Origin: JAHIKV01 sp965195225 | Lineage (GTDB): Bacteria > Planctomycetota > Planctomycetia > Pirellulales > Thermoguttaceae | Assembly: GCA_965195225.1 (NCBI GenBank) | Contig: CBDAFL010000171.1 | Location: forward strand, 56,504-120,503 | Length of the DNA: 64,000 nucleotides | Reading direction: 5' to 3' | Part shown: positions 1-8,117 of the stretch, in pieces | Layout: each line of letters begins with the position of its first letter | Numbering within the stretch: position 1 is the first letter of the stretch | The notes under the pieces: generated by a model | Database searches by the model: none | What the model was told of the DNA's origin: nothing | The model's input: the letters and a program-made list of their open reading frames with translations, nothing else | Program-made: the position numbers and the translations under genes

Positions 1-55
1 CTAACGTCGTCATGTGCATACATCACCATTTTTCTATCGCGTTGGGTTGAGCACC

Positions 56-1012
56 ATGGTGCAAGTGATCCCCATAGAACGAAAATCGGCAGTGCTCACA
101 CCTTCCAGCCTAGCCTGCCTGTCGCACGTTCCGACGGTCAACCTGACGGCAGGTTGCGCCCATGAGTGCCGCTATTGTTACGCCCGCGGCTACATGACGC
201 ACCCTGGCGAAGGCAAGGTCGCGTTTTACACCAATACGCTTGCTAGGCTGCGGGAGGAATTACGCCGCAAGCGCAAAAAGCCGACCACCGTGTATTTCAG
301 TCCATCGAGCGACACCTTCCAGCCGGTTCCTGAAGTTCTGAACATGGCTTATGACGTGTTCAGATTTCTCTTGGAGTCGGGGATTGGCGTAACCTTCGTC
401 ACCAAGGGGCGGATTCCCGACCGGCACTGCGACCTGTTGGCCGCCCATGCACCGCTGGTTCAGGGGCGGATCGGACTGACTACTCTTGATCCAGCCGTCG
501 CCGCCGCGTTTGAACCCCATGCGGCGTCGCCGGAAGTCCGGCTCGCGCAAGCGGCCGAACTGATCGGCGCCGGTGTCTCGGTCGACGCAAGACTCGACCC
601 GATCTTGCCGGGCGTGACCGACGGCGCGGACTGTCTGGAGCCGCTTTGCGTGGCATTGGCTCGAATCGGCGTGCGAACCATTGCCGCCAGTGTGCTCTTT
701 CTTCGGCCGGCAGTGACCGGATCGTTGCGACGGTGCGTGGAGGACAAGCAAATGCTCAATAGGATGTTAGACCTCTTCGCCAACGGCGAGCGTCTAGCGA
801 TCCATGCGGGCAACAGCCGGGTGTTGGCGCTTCCGGCCTCGGCGCGTCTTGAGATCATGGAGCGTCTGAAAACCATTGCGCACCGTTACGGCCTGGATAT
901 CCTCGTCTGTGCCTGTAAGAACCCGGACATCTCCAGCAGCTCTTGCCACATTTCAGGCCGCTGGCCGCCTGTGGTTCGAGGGGGCAGCCAATTGGGACTG
1001 TTCCAATCGTAG
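56..1012 (+). CDS. Radical SAM protein, photolyase-like (COG1533-type)
   Basis: The protein carries the radical SAM iron-sulfur motif CxxxCxxC as C34, C38 and C41 (context GCAHECRYCYARGY), followed by the TIM-barrel-like pattern of the spore-photoproduct-lyase / 'DNA repair photolyase' group. Such enzymes bind a 4Fe-4S cluster and cleave S-adenosylmethionine to make a radical; the substrate cannot be read from sequence. I use the ATG at 56, which gives 318 residues; an in-frame ATG at 14 would add 14 poorly structured residues. A Cys-rich tail (VCACKNP, then SSSSCHISG) lies near the C-terminus. The next gene starts about 20 bases downstream on the same strand and looks like a methyltransferase, so the two are probably co-transcribed. 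The family call is firm and the function unknown. Confidence 0.8.
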   Translation: MVQVIPIERKSAVLTPSSLACLSHVPTVNLTAGCAHECRYCYARGYMTHPGEGKVAFYTNTLARLREELRRKRKKPTTVYFSPSSDTFQPVPEVLNMAYDVFRFLLESGIGVTFVTKGRIPDRHCDLLAAHAPLVQGRIGLTTLDPAVAAAFEPHAASPEVRLAQAAELIGAGVSVDARLDPILPGVTDGADCLEPLCVALARIGVRTIAASVLFLRPAVTGSLRRCVEDKQMLNRMLDLFANGERLAIHAGNSRVLALPASARLEIMERLKTIAHRYGLDILVCACKNPDISSSSCHISGRWPPVVRGGSQLGLFQS

Positions 1013-1034
1013 CAGCCGCGCAAAAAGTCGCACC

Positions 1035-2522
1035 GTGGATCACACTCAAAGGTACAACCAGCGTCTGCTACGGAATGCTTTGAGGAAAACGCGACTCATA
1101 ACGTCTCTCGACGTGATCGCAGGCCGCCGAATTTGCGTTACCAGTGTGACCTGGGATGAGTATTGGGGACACTGCGATCCCTTGGCGAGAGAAATCGCAC
1201 AACTGAAGGCAACTTGGACCACGCTGATCGCCGAAAACTCTACAAGTGGCCTGCGGCGCGACTTTGTCCGCACATATTTTCTGTTGCTCCGCACGTGTCT
1301 GGATCGCCATGCTTGCGGTCAAAACGTGCTTTCTGCACTGAGGAAGATTGTCGGCTTTGAGACCTTTCGCGTGTCCGGGGACTGTGGTGGCTCGGCTGCG
1401 GCCATAATCAGCGCAAGACACCCCGTATATCTGCTGAGCAAATTGGCACACCCCCACGCACCAGAGAATCCGAAGTACCTGCCGCTGATATGCCCATGTA
1501 GGAAGTTGCCTGGAGCAGAGGCGCTATATTGGCATTATAGACGCATTCCGCTGATGCGGACCGACGGAATCCAGCTATTTGTCTATCCACCGACGGAGGT
1601 CTGCAATCGCCCCTTAAGTCATGCGCTCATTGGCCAGTTATTCGCGTGCCTCACACCAAGAAGCGATCCGTGGATTCGGGAACGAAGCCAATCGTTATAT
1701 GAGGGTGTATTTGCCTCCTTGGTTGCTCGCTCCGCGTCACCCCGGCTTCACCTGCTGGACATGGCGTGCGGTTCTGCCAAGATAACAATGACGTTGTGCA
1801 GAAAAGCATTTGCCGCGCACCGAAAATCGTTCGACTTGACATTGGTTGACGTGGTTCGGGGAAGCCGCTCGATCGCCAATGCCTTCTATCGGAATCCCAA
1901 AGTCTTTGGCAACGTGGTGTTCCGCCGGGAGAGCTTGTTCGATTGGGTAGACAAGAACGCCGACAAGCCGCAACTGCGTTTCGATGTTGCGTTATTACTG
2001 AGGGCATGTAATCTTTTCAGTCGCTTTTCCATCGAGCAAATGTCGTATCGTGAGGCAAATGCACTGATCGGCCAAGACAAAACGCATGAACCCCTCGATT
2101 CCCAGACGCTGCGTCCGGCGGAACTGATCGGGGACAATAACCTTGGTAGAATAGAACACGGGATCGGCCGGTTCACCTTCCAGAATGGCTGGGTGTTTCG
2201 ACAGTTCTCTTCGTCGGACTACTTCAAGGCAATTCACGTTGTCATGGGCGGCAGGTTGTCTGACGATGAGGACATCCTTTACGTGCCGCTTCGTGTATTC
2301 GACGACAATATTCTCGTGCTGCCGAGCGGTCGTTCTCTCATTGCTCAGTTGTTGACAATGGCGAACCACCTTGTAATTGAGGACGCGGACTTGTTCCCCT
2401 ATCATCTCGAACGCCACTTCAAGCAATTCGCCTTGGGCGACCTGTCTGTCACCGATTTGACCGACCGGGCGAAAAGGCGCGGGGCTGCCGTCTACCTCGT
2501 GGAGAGAACACCAGCACGTTGA
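1035..2522 (+). CDS. Large protein with class I SAM methyltransferase-like domain
   Basis: About 495 residues from a GTG start at 1035. Residues 240-251 (LLDMACGSAKIT) resemble motif I of Rossmann-fold methyltransferases, and the following strand LTLVDV (about 268-273) fits the acidic residue that binds the SAM ribose. The first 230 residues have several paired cysteines (LICPCRKLPG near 151) and match no family I recognise; the C-terminal 200 are also unassigned. The frame stays open upstream to 876 but that part overlaps the radical SAM gene and reads like non-coding shadow, so I start after its stop. No clear ribosome binding site decides between GTG 1035 and a TTG at 1080. The tight spacing to the radical SAM gene suggests a two-gene nucleic-acid or peptide modification unit. 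This role is inference. Confidence 0.6.
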   Translation: MDHTQRYNQRLLRNALRKTRLITSLDVIAGRRICVTSVTWDEYWGHCDPLAREIAQLKATWTTLIAENSTSGLRRDFVRTYFLLLRTCLDRHACGQNVLSALRKIVGFETFRVSGDCGGSAAAIISARHPVYLLSKLAHPHAPENPKYLPLICPCRKLPGAEALYWHYRRIPLMRTDGIQLFVYPPTEVCNRPLSHALIGQLFACLTPRSDPWIRERSQSLYEGVFASLVARSASPRLHLLDMACGSAKITMTLCRKAFAAHRKSFDLTLVDVVRGSRSIANAFYRNPKVFGNVVFRRESLFDWVDKNADKPQLRFDVALLLRACNLFSRFSIEQMSYREANALIGQDKTHEPLDSQTLRPAELIGDNNLGRIEHGIGRFTFQNGWVFRQFSSSDYFKAIHVVMGGRLSDDEDILYVPLRVFDDNILVLPSGRSLIAQLLTMANHLVIEDADLFPYHLERHFKQFALGDLSVTDLTDRAKRRGAAVYLVERTPAR

Positions 2523-2700
2523 CAATAACAAGGGCCTTCCAACCAAACGTGGGTTGCATGGTAATCTGCCTGCAAAGCACCCCTGTCAGGGATTGTTGGT
2601 TGAGGCAGAGGCGGGTAAAATCAGCCTTGGGTTTCTAAACGCCTCCCCGGTGGTCTACCCTCTATCGCCCATTCCTTTTGTCCCGACAAGCACGACACCC

Positions 2701-3501
2701 ATGCCAGACGAAGACCTCGACACGCCACCCGAAGTAGACGCCAACACATCTTCGCCCGCGAATGATTTCGAGTTGCCGATAGCCGGTTTCCAGGGCACGC
2801 CCGAGGAGATCGAGCGGCAGTGGTTCGAGCAGGTCTACAAAGGCCGCGGCGACTCCATGGCCCAATTGACCTGGCGGGCGGTGCTGATGGGGTCGGTTCT
2901 TGGCGGCGTGTTGTCGCTTACTAATCTCTACATCGGCTTGAAGACCGGCTGGGGCTTCGGCGTGGCCATCACCGCCTGCATCCTCTCCTATTCGATTTGG
3001 ACTATTTTTTACAAACTCGGGCTGGCCAAGACCAGGATGACCATTCTGGAAAACAACTGCATGCAATCGACGGCCAGTTCGGCGGGCTACTCGACCGGCG
3101 GCACACTGGTCTCGGTGTTCGCCGCCTACATCATTTTGAATGGTCCGGAGCTGTCTTTGCCGGTCATGTTCGGTTGGATATTTTTCCTTGCGGTCCTCGG
3201 TGTGACGATGGCCATTCCGATGAAGCGGCAGATGATCAACATCGAGCAGCTCCGCTTCCCCAGCGGCATCGCCGCGGCCGAAACGCTCCAAGCGCTGCAC
3301 TCGCACGGCGAGCGGGCCATGCGCGCGGCCAAGGCCCTGGCCATCGCCGGCATTCTGGCCGCCACCAGTCAATTCTGGGCCGAAGGGATGGCATTGTTCG
3401 ACAAATGGTTCAAGATCACCGAAAAGGCCGATATGTGGAATCGCTTTTCGCTGACCTCCTTGTTGGAGAAAATAAATCAGAAGTTCCCCGGCCAGGATTA
3501 G
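2701..3501 (+). CDS. OPT-family transporter, 5' part of a gene broken by an in-frame TAG
   Basis: The N-terminal part of an oligopeptide-transporter (OPT) family membrane protein. After a hydrophilic Asp/Glu-rich leader come membrane segments beginning LTWRAVLMGSVLGGVLSL, then the family-like stretches NLYIGLKTGWGFG and NIEQLRFPSGIAAAETLQAL. The reading frame ends at TAG 3499-3501 directly after FPGQD, but the same frame carries on with IDRTVQFGWEPIFLAAGA and the rest of the transporter to 4644. The simplest reading is a Trp TGG to TAG change (QD-W-IDRT). I prefer ATG 2701 to an upstream in-frame TTG at 2554. The whole gene would encode about 647 residues, a normal length for prokaryotic OPT proteins. 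Either this is a pseudogene, an assembly error, or the stop is read through. Confidence 0.75.
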   Translation: MPDEDLDTPPEVDANTSSPANDFELPIAGFQGTPEEIERQWFEQVYKGRGDSMAQLTWRAVLMGSVLGGVLSLTNLYIGLKTGWGFGVAITACILSYSIWTIFYKLGLAKTRMTILENNCMQSTASSAGYSTGGTLVSVFAAYIILNGPELSLPVMFGWIFFLAVLGVTMAIPMKRQMINIEQLRFPSGIAAAETLQALHSHGERAMRAAKALAIAGILAATSQFWAEGMALFDKWFKITEKADMWNRFSLTSLLEKINQKFPGQD

Positions 3502-3513
3502 ATTGACCGCACG

Positions 3514-4644
3514 GTGCAATTCGGTTGGGAGCCGATCTTCCTGGCCGCCGGCGCCATGGTCGGCCTGCGAACGTCGATCAGCATCATGCTCGGCGGAACC
3601 CTCTGCTGGGCGGTCTACGTGCCGATCCTCCAACACTACGGCGTCATAGCGCCGGACGTGGTAGGTTACCGGGAATTAGTGAAATGGACCCTTTGGGGTG
3701 GCGCCTCCTGCATGGTCACTTCCGGTCTATTCTCGTTCGCCTTGCAATGGCGGAGCATGGTTCGGGCCGTCTCCAATCTGAAAAAGTTGTTCGCCAGCGA
3801 CAAGTCACATCGCGTCCAGGAAATGGACGCCATCGAAACGCCGATCTCCTGGTTCATCGGCGGGCAAGTCGTCGCCTTGGTCGCCCTGATGTGGTTGGCG
3901 AAAGTGACCTTTCAGATGCCCCTCTGGCAGAGCGCGATCGCCGTGCCGTTCGCCTTCCTGATGGCGCTGGTGGCCTGCCGGGTTACCGGCGAAACCGACG
4001 CTACGCCGGTCGGTGCAATGGGCCAGATCACGCAATTCACATTTTCGTTCGTCAACCCGGGCCAAATGTACCTCAATTTGATGAGCGCTAACATAACGGC
4101 GGGCGCGGCCGGTTCGTCGGCCGATTTGCTAACCGACCTAAAGAGCGGATATCTGCTCGGCGCAAATCCACGCAAGCAGTTCATCGCCCAGTTCGCCGGT
4201 ATTTTCATGGGCACATTGGTCACCGTTCTCTGTTTTCGGATGCTGGTTCCGAGCGCCGACTCGATCGGAACGGCCCAGTTTCCCGCGCCGTCGGCACAAA
4301 TATGGTCCGCCGTGGCGACGGTGCTGAAAGATGGAATTTCCAATCTTGAACCGCAGAAATCTTGGTGCATGGCCGCCGGCGCCGTAATCGGCATCTTATT
4401 GCCGCTCTTGGCGGTGCTCTTCCCCAAGCGGCAGAAGTGGATTCCCTCGGCCGCCGGCATCGGCCTGGCGTGGACGTTCTCTTGGCACCTCAGCCTGCTG
4501 TTTTTCCTCGGCGCGATCATCGGCTACACATTCGAGAAGTCCTCGCCCGAAAAATCCAAGGAGTTTTTATTCCCCATTGCCTCGGGCGTCATCGCCGGCG
4601 GCTCGCTGATGGGCGTGGCGATAGCCTTGTTGTTGTCTTTATAG
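3514..4644 (+). CDS. OPT-family transporter, 3' part of the same broken gene
   Basis: In the same frame as the preceding fragment and separated from it only by the TAG codon and four sense codons. It carries the remaining membrane segments, including TPVGAMGQITQFTF and SANITAGAAGSSADLLTDLKSGYLLGA, the latter being the kind of Gly/Ala-rich segment typical of the OPT family, and ends IASGVIAGGSLMGVAIALLLSL. Codon use and hydrophobic periodicity are undisturbed, so the break is recent or artefactual. The in-frame GTG at 3514 could start translation only if the half-gene were expressed alone, which is unlikely to give a working transporter. Expected substrates for the family are peptides or metal chelates; none can be specified here. 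Confidence 0.75.
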   Translation: MQFGWEPIFLAAGAMVGLRTSISIMLGGTLCWAVYVPILQHYGVIAPDVVGYRELVKWTLWGGASCMVTSGLFSFALQWRSMVRAVSNLKKLFASDKSHRVQEMDAIETPISWFIGGQVVALVALMWLAKVTFQMPLWQSAIAVPFAFLMALVACRVTGETDATPVGAMGQITQFTFSFVNPGQMYLNLMSANITAGAAGSSADLLTDLKSGYLLGANPRKQFIAQFAGIFMGTLVTVLCFRMLVPSADSIGTAQFPAPSAQIWSAVATVLKDGISNLEPQKSWCMAAGAVIGILLPLLAVLFPKRQKWIPSAAGIGLAWTFSWHLSLLFFLGAIIGYTFEKSSPEKSKEFLFPIASGVIAGGSLMGVAIALLLSL

Positions 4645-4651
4645 CCATCTT

Positions 4652-4716
4652 GTAGGTCGAGCTGTGCCTGATGGCCGTGGACAATCGCGCGATATGTCAG
4701 GCACAGCCTGACCTAC
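4652..4716. repeat. Inverted repeat between convergent genes, possible bidirectional terminator
   Basis: Two arms of about 21 bases, sharing GTAGGTC and GCTGTGCCTGA with a few mismatches, face each other across a 21-base loop. The element fills the gap between the plus-strand transporter end and the minus-strand hydrolase end. It has no strong T tract. It could terminate both transcripts or be a dispersed palindromic repeat. Confidence 0.6.
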
Positions 4717-4718
4717 TG

Positions 4719-5864
4719 CTACTTCGCCGTCATCAACTCGATGATCTCGCCGAACACCGCCCCCGGTTGCGAAAAAATGAGGTAGTGGTCGTCGTCGTAG
4801 ACCTTCAGCCGCACGTCGCAGCCGAGGCTCTTAATGCGAGCAACGGTCCCCTCGACAAAGCCGAGCGGAATCCGCGTGTCGCGACGGCCGTGGAGGAAGA
4901 TAATTCTGCGGTCTTTGGCGCGGGCCAAAAACTCCTTGGCCGAAAACAGTTCGTCCTCGGTCACCGGCGAAAGATAGACGAGGCCCGCAAACAGCGCCGG
5001 ATCTCGGATCGCCGCTCGGGTAACGCCCATCGCGCCGTTCGAGTATCCCATCAGAAAAATCCTGTTCGGGTCGATCGGCAGCGTGCCGATCGCTTCCCGG
5101 GCAACATCGACGACCAGTTCCGCGCCACCCGGCTTGTCCCAGTTGCCGATCCCAAAGGTCGGAGCAATGACCGCGCATTTCATCTCGCTCGACAACTTCG
5201 ATAGGAGCCGGAAGCACGGTTTGATGTTGCCGCCCATCCCGTGCAGGAAAATCAGGCACGGCAGCCGTTCTCCGTCGCCGACGTCCGGCATGAAGAGGTA
5301 GTAGTGGCCCGTGCGAAACTCCATGCGCACTAGATCGCGGTAGGCCGCGCCCATCGCCGAACCAAGCTCGCGGAAATCGGCGTCCCGGTCCATTTCGGCA
5401 TAGATCGGCATCACCAGCGACCGCATCCGCGCGGCCTCCGAATAATTCACGACCCCGAGCGAGAGCAGGTGCATACCAACCTTGATCTGGTCGATTTCCG
5501 GGATGACGTTCCAGGGCGAACAGCGGGGAAAGCATCCTTCGCCGCGGAGGAATCGGTTGCAAACGCGCCCGTCGGGCGTCACGCCGCTGGGGGCAAGCAT
5601 CATCGGCACGACGTACAGCAGCAGCCCGAGGGGGACAAGCGTCGCATAGAACCGGAGGCGGATTTCCCGAAACCAGTTCCGCCGCCAGTATCCGATCGAG
5701 CAGAACAGAACGGTTCCGAGAATGGCGAAGCTCAATCCGACGCATCTTCCTCTCGGCGTAGCGCCCAGCAGCAACAACAGCAGTCCGCCGACCGTCAGGC
5801 CGACGATAGGCACGCCCGCCGCGATCCGCAGCAGACTTGCGAGTGTCCTTTTCAAAATCGGCAT
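4719..5864 (-). CDS. Membrane-anchored alpha/beta hydrolase (esterase/depolymerase-like)
   Basis: About 381 residues. The N-terminus has three hydrophobic segments (VPIVGLTVGGLLLLLLGA, LSFAILGTVLFCSI, and LVPLGLLLYVVPMML), so the enzyme is likely held in the membrane with its catalytic domain outside. The domain has the oxyanion-loop pattern FLHGMGGN, the nucleophile elbow GYSNGAMG (Ser in GxSxG), an Asp in LHGRRDTRIPL and a His in YDDDHYLIF, a complete Ser-Asp-His arrangement like that of esterase D / PHB-depolymerase-type hydrolases. I start at the ATG at 5864 (MPILKRTL), because the upstream in-frame extension to 5969 lacks hydrolase-like features. The substrate is unknown. It runs towards the broken transporter and away from nothing obviously related. 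Confidence 0.75.
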   Translation of the reverse strand: MPILKRTLASLLRIAAGVPIVGLTVGGLLLLLLGATPRGRCVGLSFAILGTVLFCSIGYWRRNWFREIRLRFYATLVPLGLLLYVVPMMLAPSGVTPDGRVCNRFLRGEGCFPRCSPWNVIPEIDQIKVGMHLLSLGVVNYSEAARMRSLVMPIYAEMDRDADFRELGSAMGAAYRDLVRMEFRTGHYYLFMPDVGDGERLPCLIFLHGMGGNIKPCFRLLSKLSSEMKCAVIAPTFGIGNWDKPGGAELVVDVAREAIGTLPIDPNRIFLMGYSNGAMGVTRAAIRDPALFAGLVYLSPVTEDELFSAKEFLARAKDRRIIFLHGRRDTRIPLGFVEGTVARIKSLGCDVRLKVYDDDHYLIFSQPGAVFGEIIELMTAK

Positions 5865-6001
5865 TTCTTTCTCGGCTGATGTTCGGGAAACGCGCCGGAA
5901 GAGGAGTATAATGACTTCGGGCGTGTCCGTAAATTGAATCAACCGAATTGCAGCTACTCTCGCTTGCACTGGCGAGACGCCAGTGCCACCCTGCCACCCG
6001 G

Positions 6002-7297
6002 CTACGGACTTTGCGCTTTCTTCCCTTTCGCCACCGCCTCGGCCAAACGGCGGGAAAGCATCTCCAAACGCCCCAACTCCACGCGACGCGACGCCTCGGT
6101 CCCCTTGAACTCCTCAGATGAGGCCGCACACCGAGCCTCGAATATCCGCGCGCCAAGCTGAGACACCGCCGACTTCGACCTCTCCAGCTTTGCAACCGTG
6201 GACCGCTTGTCGGCGGGCAATAATTCCCGAAACAGATCGAGGTCGCCGCGGCGGATCACCAGTATCTTCAGCCGATTTACCAACGGTTCGAGCCGCGCCG
6301 CGTCCCAAGTCCCCTTTTCGTCAAGTTCGGACTCCAACGCGCGAAACGACATGTTGCAGCCGGCGATACGAACCGCCAACTCGTCGGCGTTCACTCGCAC
6401 CGAGCCGGCGGGCAATTCGCCGGTCGGTTCGGCCGGCTTCTCGGGCTTAACCGGCGACGGCGGCGGAACTTGAGTTTCCGTCGGCAAGGCAAGCGGGACA
6501 CGCTCCGGCCGGCACGGCGGCGCCGGCTTTTTGGACGCTACGGCCTCGGCCGGAGGCAAAGGCTGCTCGACCGGCCGCGGCGGCGACAGCTTGGATGGTT
6601 CTTCGACCGGCTTCTCGGGCAACTTCGGCGTTGGCTTTGGAATTGGCTTCGGGACCGGTTTTGGAGTCGGTTTCGGCGGCCGTGGTTTGACCGCTTCAGC
6701 AGGCACTTGCGGCGCCGTTTCCGCCGGTGGTTGTTGCTCTTCAACCATTGGTTTCTCGGGAATCTGACCGATCGTCTTCGTATCGACGTTGTTGATCGAC
6801 GACTCCAGCCAATCAATCAGCCGGTCTTGCTGCTCGAAACTTTTGCCCGCGTTCTTCCATTCCCAAAGCGTCGTTTCCCAAGCCTTCGCTCTTCGGCCGG
6901 CTTCGACGGGCCACTCGCGGAATACTTCCGAAACCTTGTTTCGATAGCGCTCGGCCAATCGGTCGACGGCTTTCCGTTCCAGCGAGTCGGTCTTTTGGAT
7001 CGCTTCCCGCAACACCTGCCAAGTGATCATTTTCCGGTGCAATAGCGAACGGACGAGGGCCTGCTGCCGGTCGGACTGTTCGGGGTTCAGCGACAGTCGC
7101 GCCGCGCGGGCCGACCGATCTTCCAGCCGCCGCAGCCACGCCTGCTGCTCGGCAAAATCCATCTTCGCCAGCCGGTCGAGTATCGGCTGAACGGGATCGG
7201 GGTCGGATTTTGCGATTTCCTCGCCCGCGACGGCGAGCGAACACAAGCACGACGCGGCCAGTACGAGTGCAAACAGGTGGGTTGTGACGTTTTTCAT
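6002..7297 (-). CDS. Secreted protein with long Pro/Lys-rich linker, unknown function
   Basis: 431 residues with a clear Sec signal peptide (MKNVTTHLFALVLAASCLCSLAVAGE). Residues about 25-180 are predicted helical and rich in Arg/Glu/Gln. Residues about 185-285 are a low-complexity linker rich in Pro, Lys and Glu (for example KPTPKPVPKPIPKPTPK), of the kind used to cross an envelope layer. The last 140 residues form a second helical domain. I recognise no family or catalytic motif. It is probably exported to the periplasm-like space of a planctomycete. The gene diverges from groES across a 334-base gap. Confidence 0.7.
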   Translation of the reverse strand: MKNVTTHLFALVLAASCLCSLAVAGEEIAKSDPDPVQPILDRLAKMDFAEQQAWLRRLEDRSARAARLSLNPEQSDRQQALVRSLLHRKMITWQVLREAIQKTDSLERKAVDRLAERYRNKVSEVFREWPVEAGRRAKAWETTLWEWKNAGKSFEQQDRLIDWLESSINNVDTKTIGQIPEKPMVEEQQPPAETAPQVPAEAVKPRPPKPTPKPVPKPIPKPTPKLPEKPVEEPSKLSPPRPVEQPLPPAEAVASKKPAPPCRPERVPLALPTETQVPPPSPVKPEKPAEPTGELPAGSVRVNADELAVRIAGCNMSFRALESELDEKGTWDAARLEPLVNRLKILVIRRGDLDLFRELLPADKRSTVAKLERSKSAVSQLGARIFEARCAASSEEFKGTEASRRVELGRLEMLSRRLAEAVAKGKKAQSP

Positions 7298-7631
7298 GTT
7301 CGTTTAAGCGGATTCAGTCAGTATATCGCGGCGTCCAAAAGTCGCGGCCTTTTGCGCAACCCCTCAACAGTAGGATGCTGGGGGGCGAAGTCAATCGCCG
7401 CCTGCCAGATTGGCAGCCGAAATGCGGTTTGCGGAACCGTTTTGCCCGTCTTGGCGGATGACATCAGGAAAAGATATTGGACAATTACCCTAAGTCATTC
7501 TGTATCTAGGGCTTCGGTTGCATCCGTTTCTTTGGCGCGCCGATTGCTTCCTCTGATGCCTCAGTATCGGCTGCGCGCCGCTTTGGCAGATTGAAGACCC
7601 CACTACCGAGCAGTTTTGGAGACAACCTAGC
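7298..7631. other. Intergenic region upstream of groES; no CIRCE seen
   Basis: This 334-base gap separates the divergent secreted-protein gene from groES. I looked for the HrcA operator CIRCE (TTAGCACTC-N9-GAGTGCTAA) and did not find it. A weak sigma-70-like arrangement, TTGGAC at 7477 and TGTATC at 7501 with an 18-base spacer, is the only promoter-like match and is not strong. No gene is apparent. Confidence 0.35.
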
Positions 7632-7961
7632 ATGGCAAAGAAGAAAGCCCCTTGCTCTTGTGATTCGAGTAAAATCAAGCTCCAACCGTTGGGCGACCGC
7701 GTGGTCATCGAGCGCGACGAATCCGAATCGGTTACCGCCGGCGGCATCGTCCTGCCCGACACGGCAAAGGACAAACCGGCACGCGGCAAAGTGGTCAGCG
7801 TCGGCGACGGCCAACTCCTGGACGACGGCAGCCGAAGCCCCTTGCAGGTGAAGGTCGGCGATCACGTCCTGTTCACCTCCTACGCCGGCGACACCTTCAA
7901 GCTCTGCACGCGCGAACTGCTGCTGCTCAGCGAAAGCGACATTCTCGCCGTTATTGGATAA
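7632..7961 (+). CDS. groES: Co-chaperonin GroES
   Basis: 109 residues. The GroES fold signature is complete: LQPLGDRVVIERDESE, the mobile-loop region SVTAGGIVLPDTAKDKPARGKVVSVGDG, and the C-terminal LLLLSESDILAVIG. It caps the GroEL cavity during ATP-driven folding in the cytoplasm. The first 13 residues (with CSC) are a Lys/Cys-containing extension absent from most GroES proteins. It lies 156 bases upstream of groEL, separated by a heptamer-repeat hairpin. A second, divergent groES lies at 27.4-27.7 kb. Confidence 0.95.
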   Translation: MAKKKAPCSCDSSKIKLQPLGDRVVIERDESESVTAGGIVLPDTAKDKPARGKVVSVGDGQLLDDGSRSPLQVKVGDHVLFTSYAGDTFKLCTRELLLLSESDILAVIG

Positions 7962-7968
7962 TCCATAT

Positions 7969-8077
7969 CGGGATTCGGGGTTCGGGGTTGGGGACTCGGG
8001 GTTGAGACAACGCGAAAATGTTGACCTCAAACGCCAAGCCCCATAACGCCCGAACCCCCAGTCCCGAACCCCGAACT
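7969..8077 (+). repeat. Heptamer array forming an inverted repeat between groES and groEL
   Basis: Left arm: consecutive degenerate heptamers GGGATTC, GGGGTTC, GGGGTTG, GGGACTC, GGGGTTG (about 7970-8004). Right arm: the complementary series in CCCGAAC / CCCCGAAC words (about 8049-8077). The arms can pair into a long GC-rich hairpin in the groESL transcript, which could lower groEL translation or end some transcripts. The same heptamer family occurs inside addA. Confidence 0.65.
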
Positions 8078-8117
8078 TACACAGCCAAACTAAAAATCGT
8101 TAAGGAGTACCCGTTCC

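Noticed and set aside
876..1034. Upstream extension of the methyltransferase-like gene
   Set aside because: Overlaps the end of the radical SAM gene and its residues are not protein-like (runs of R/S/T/V).
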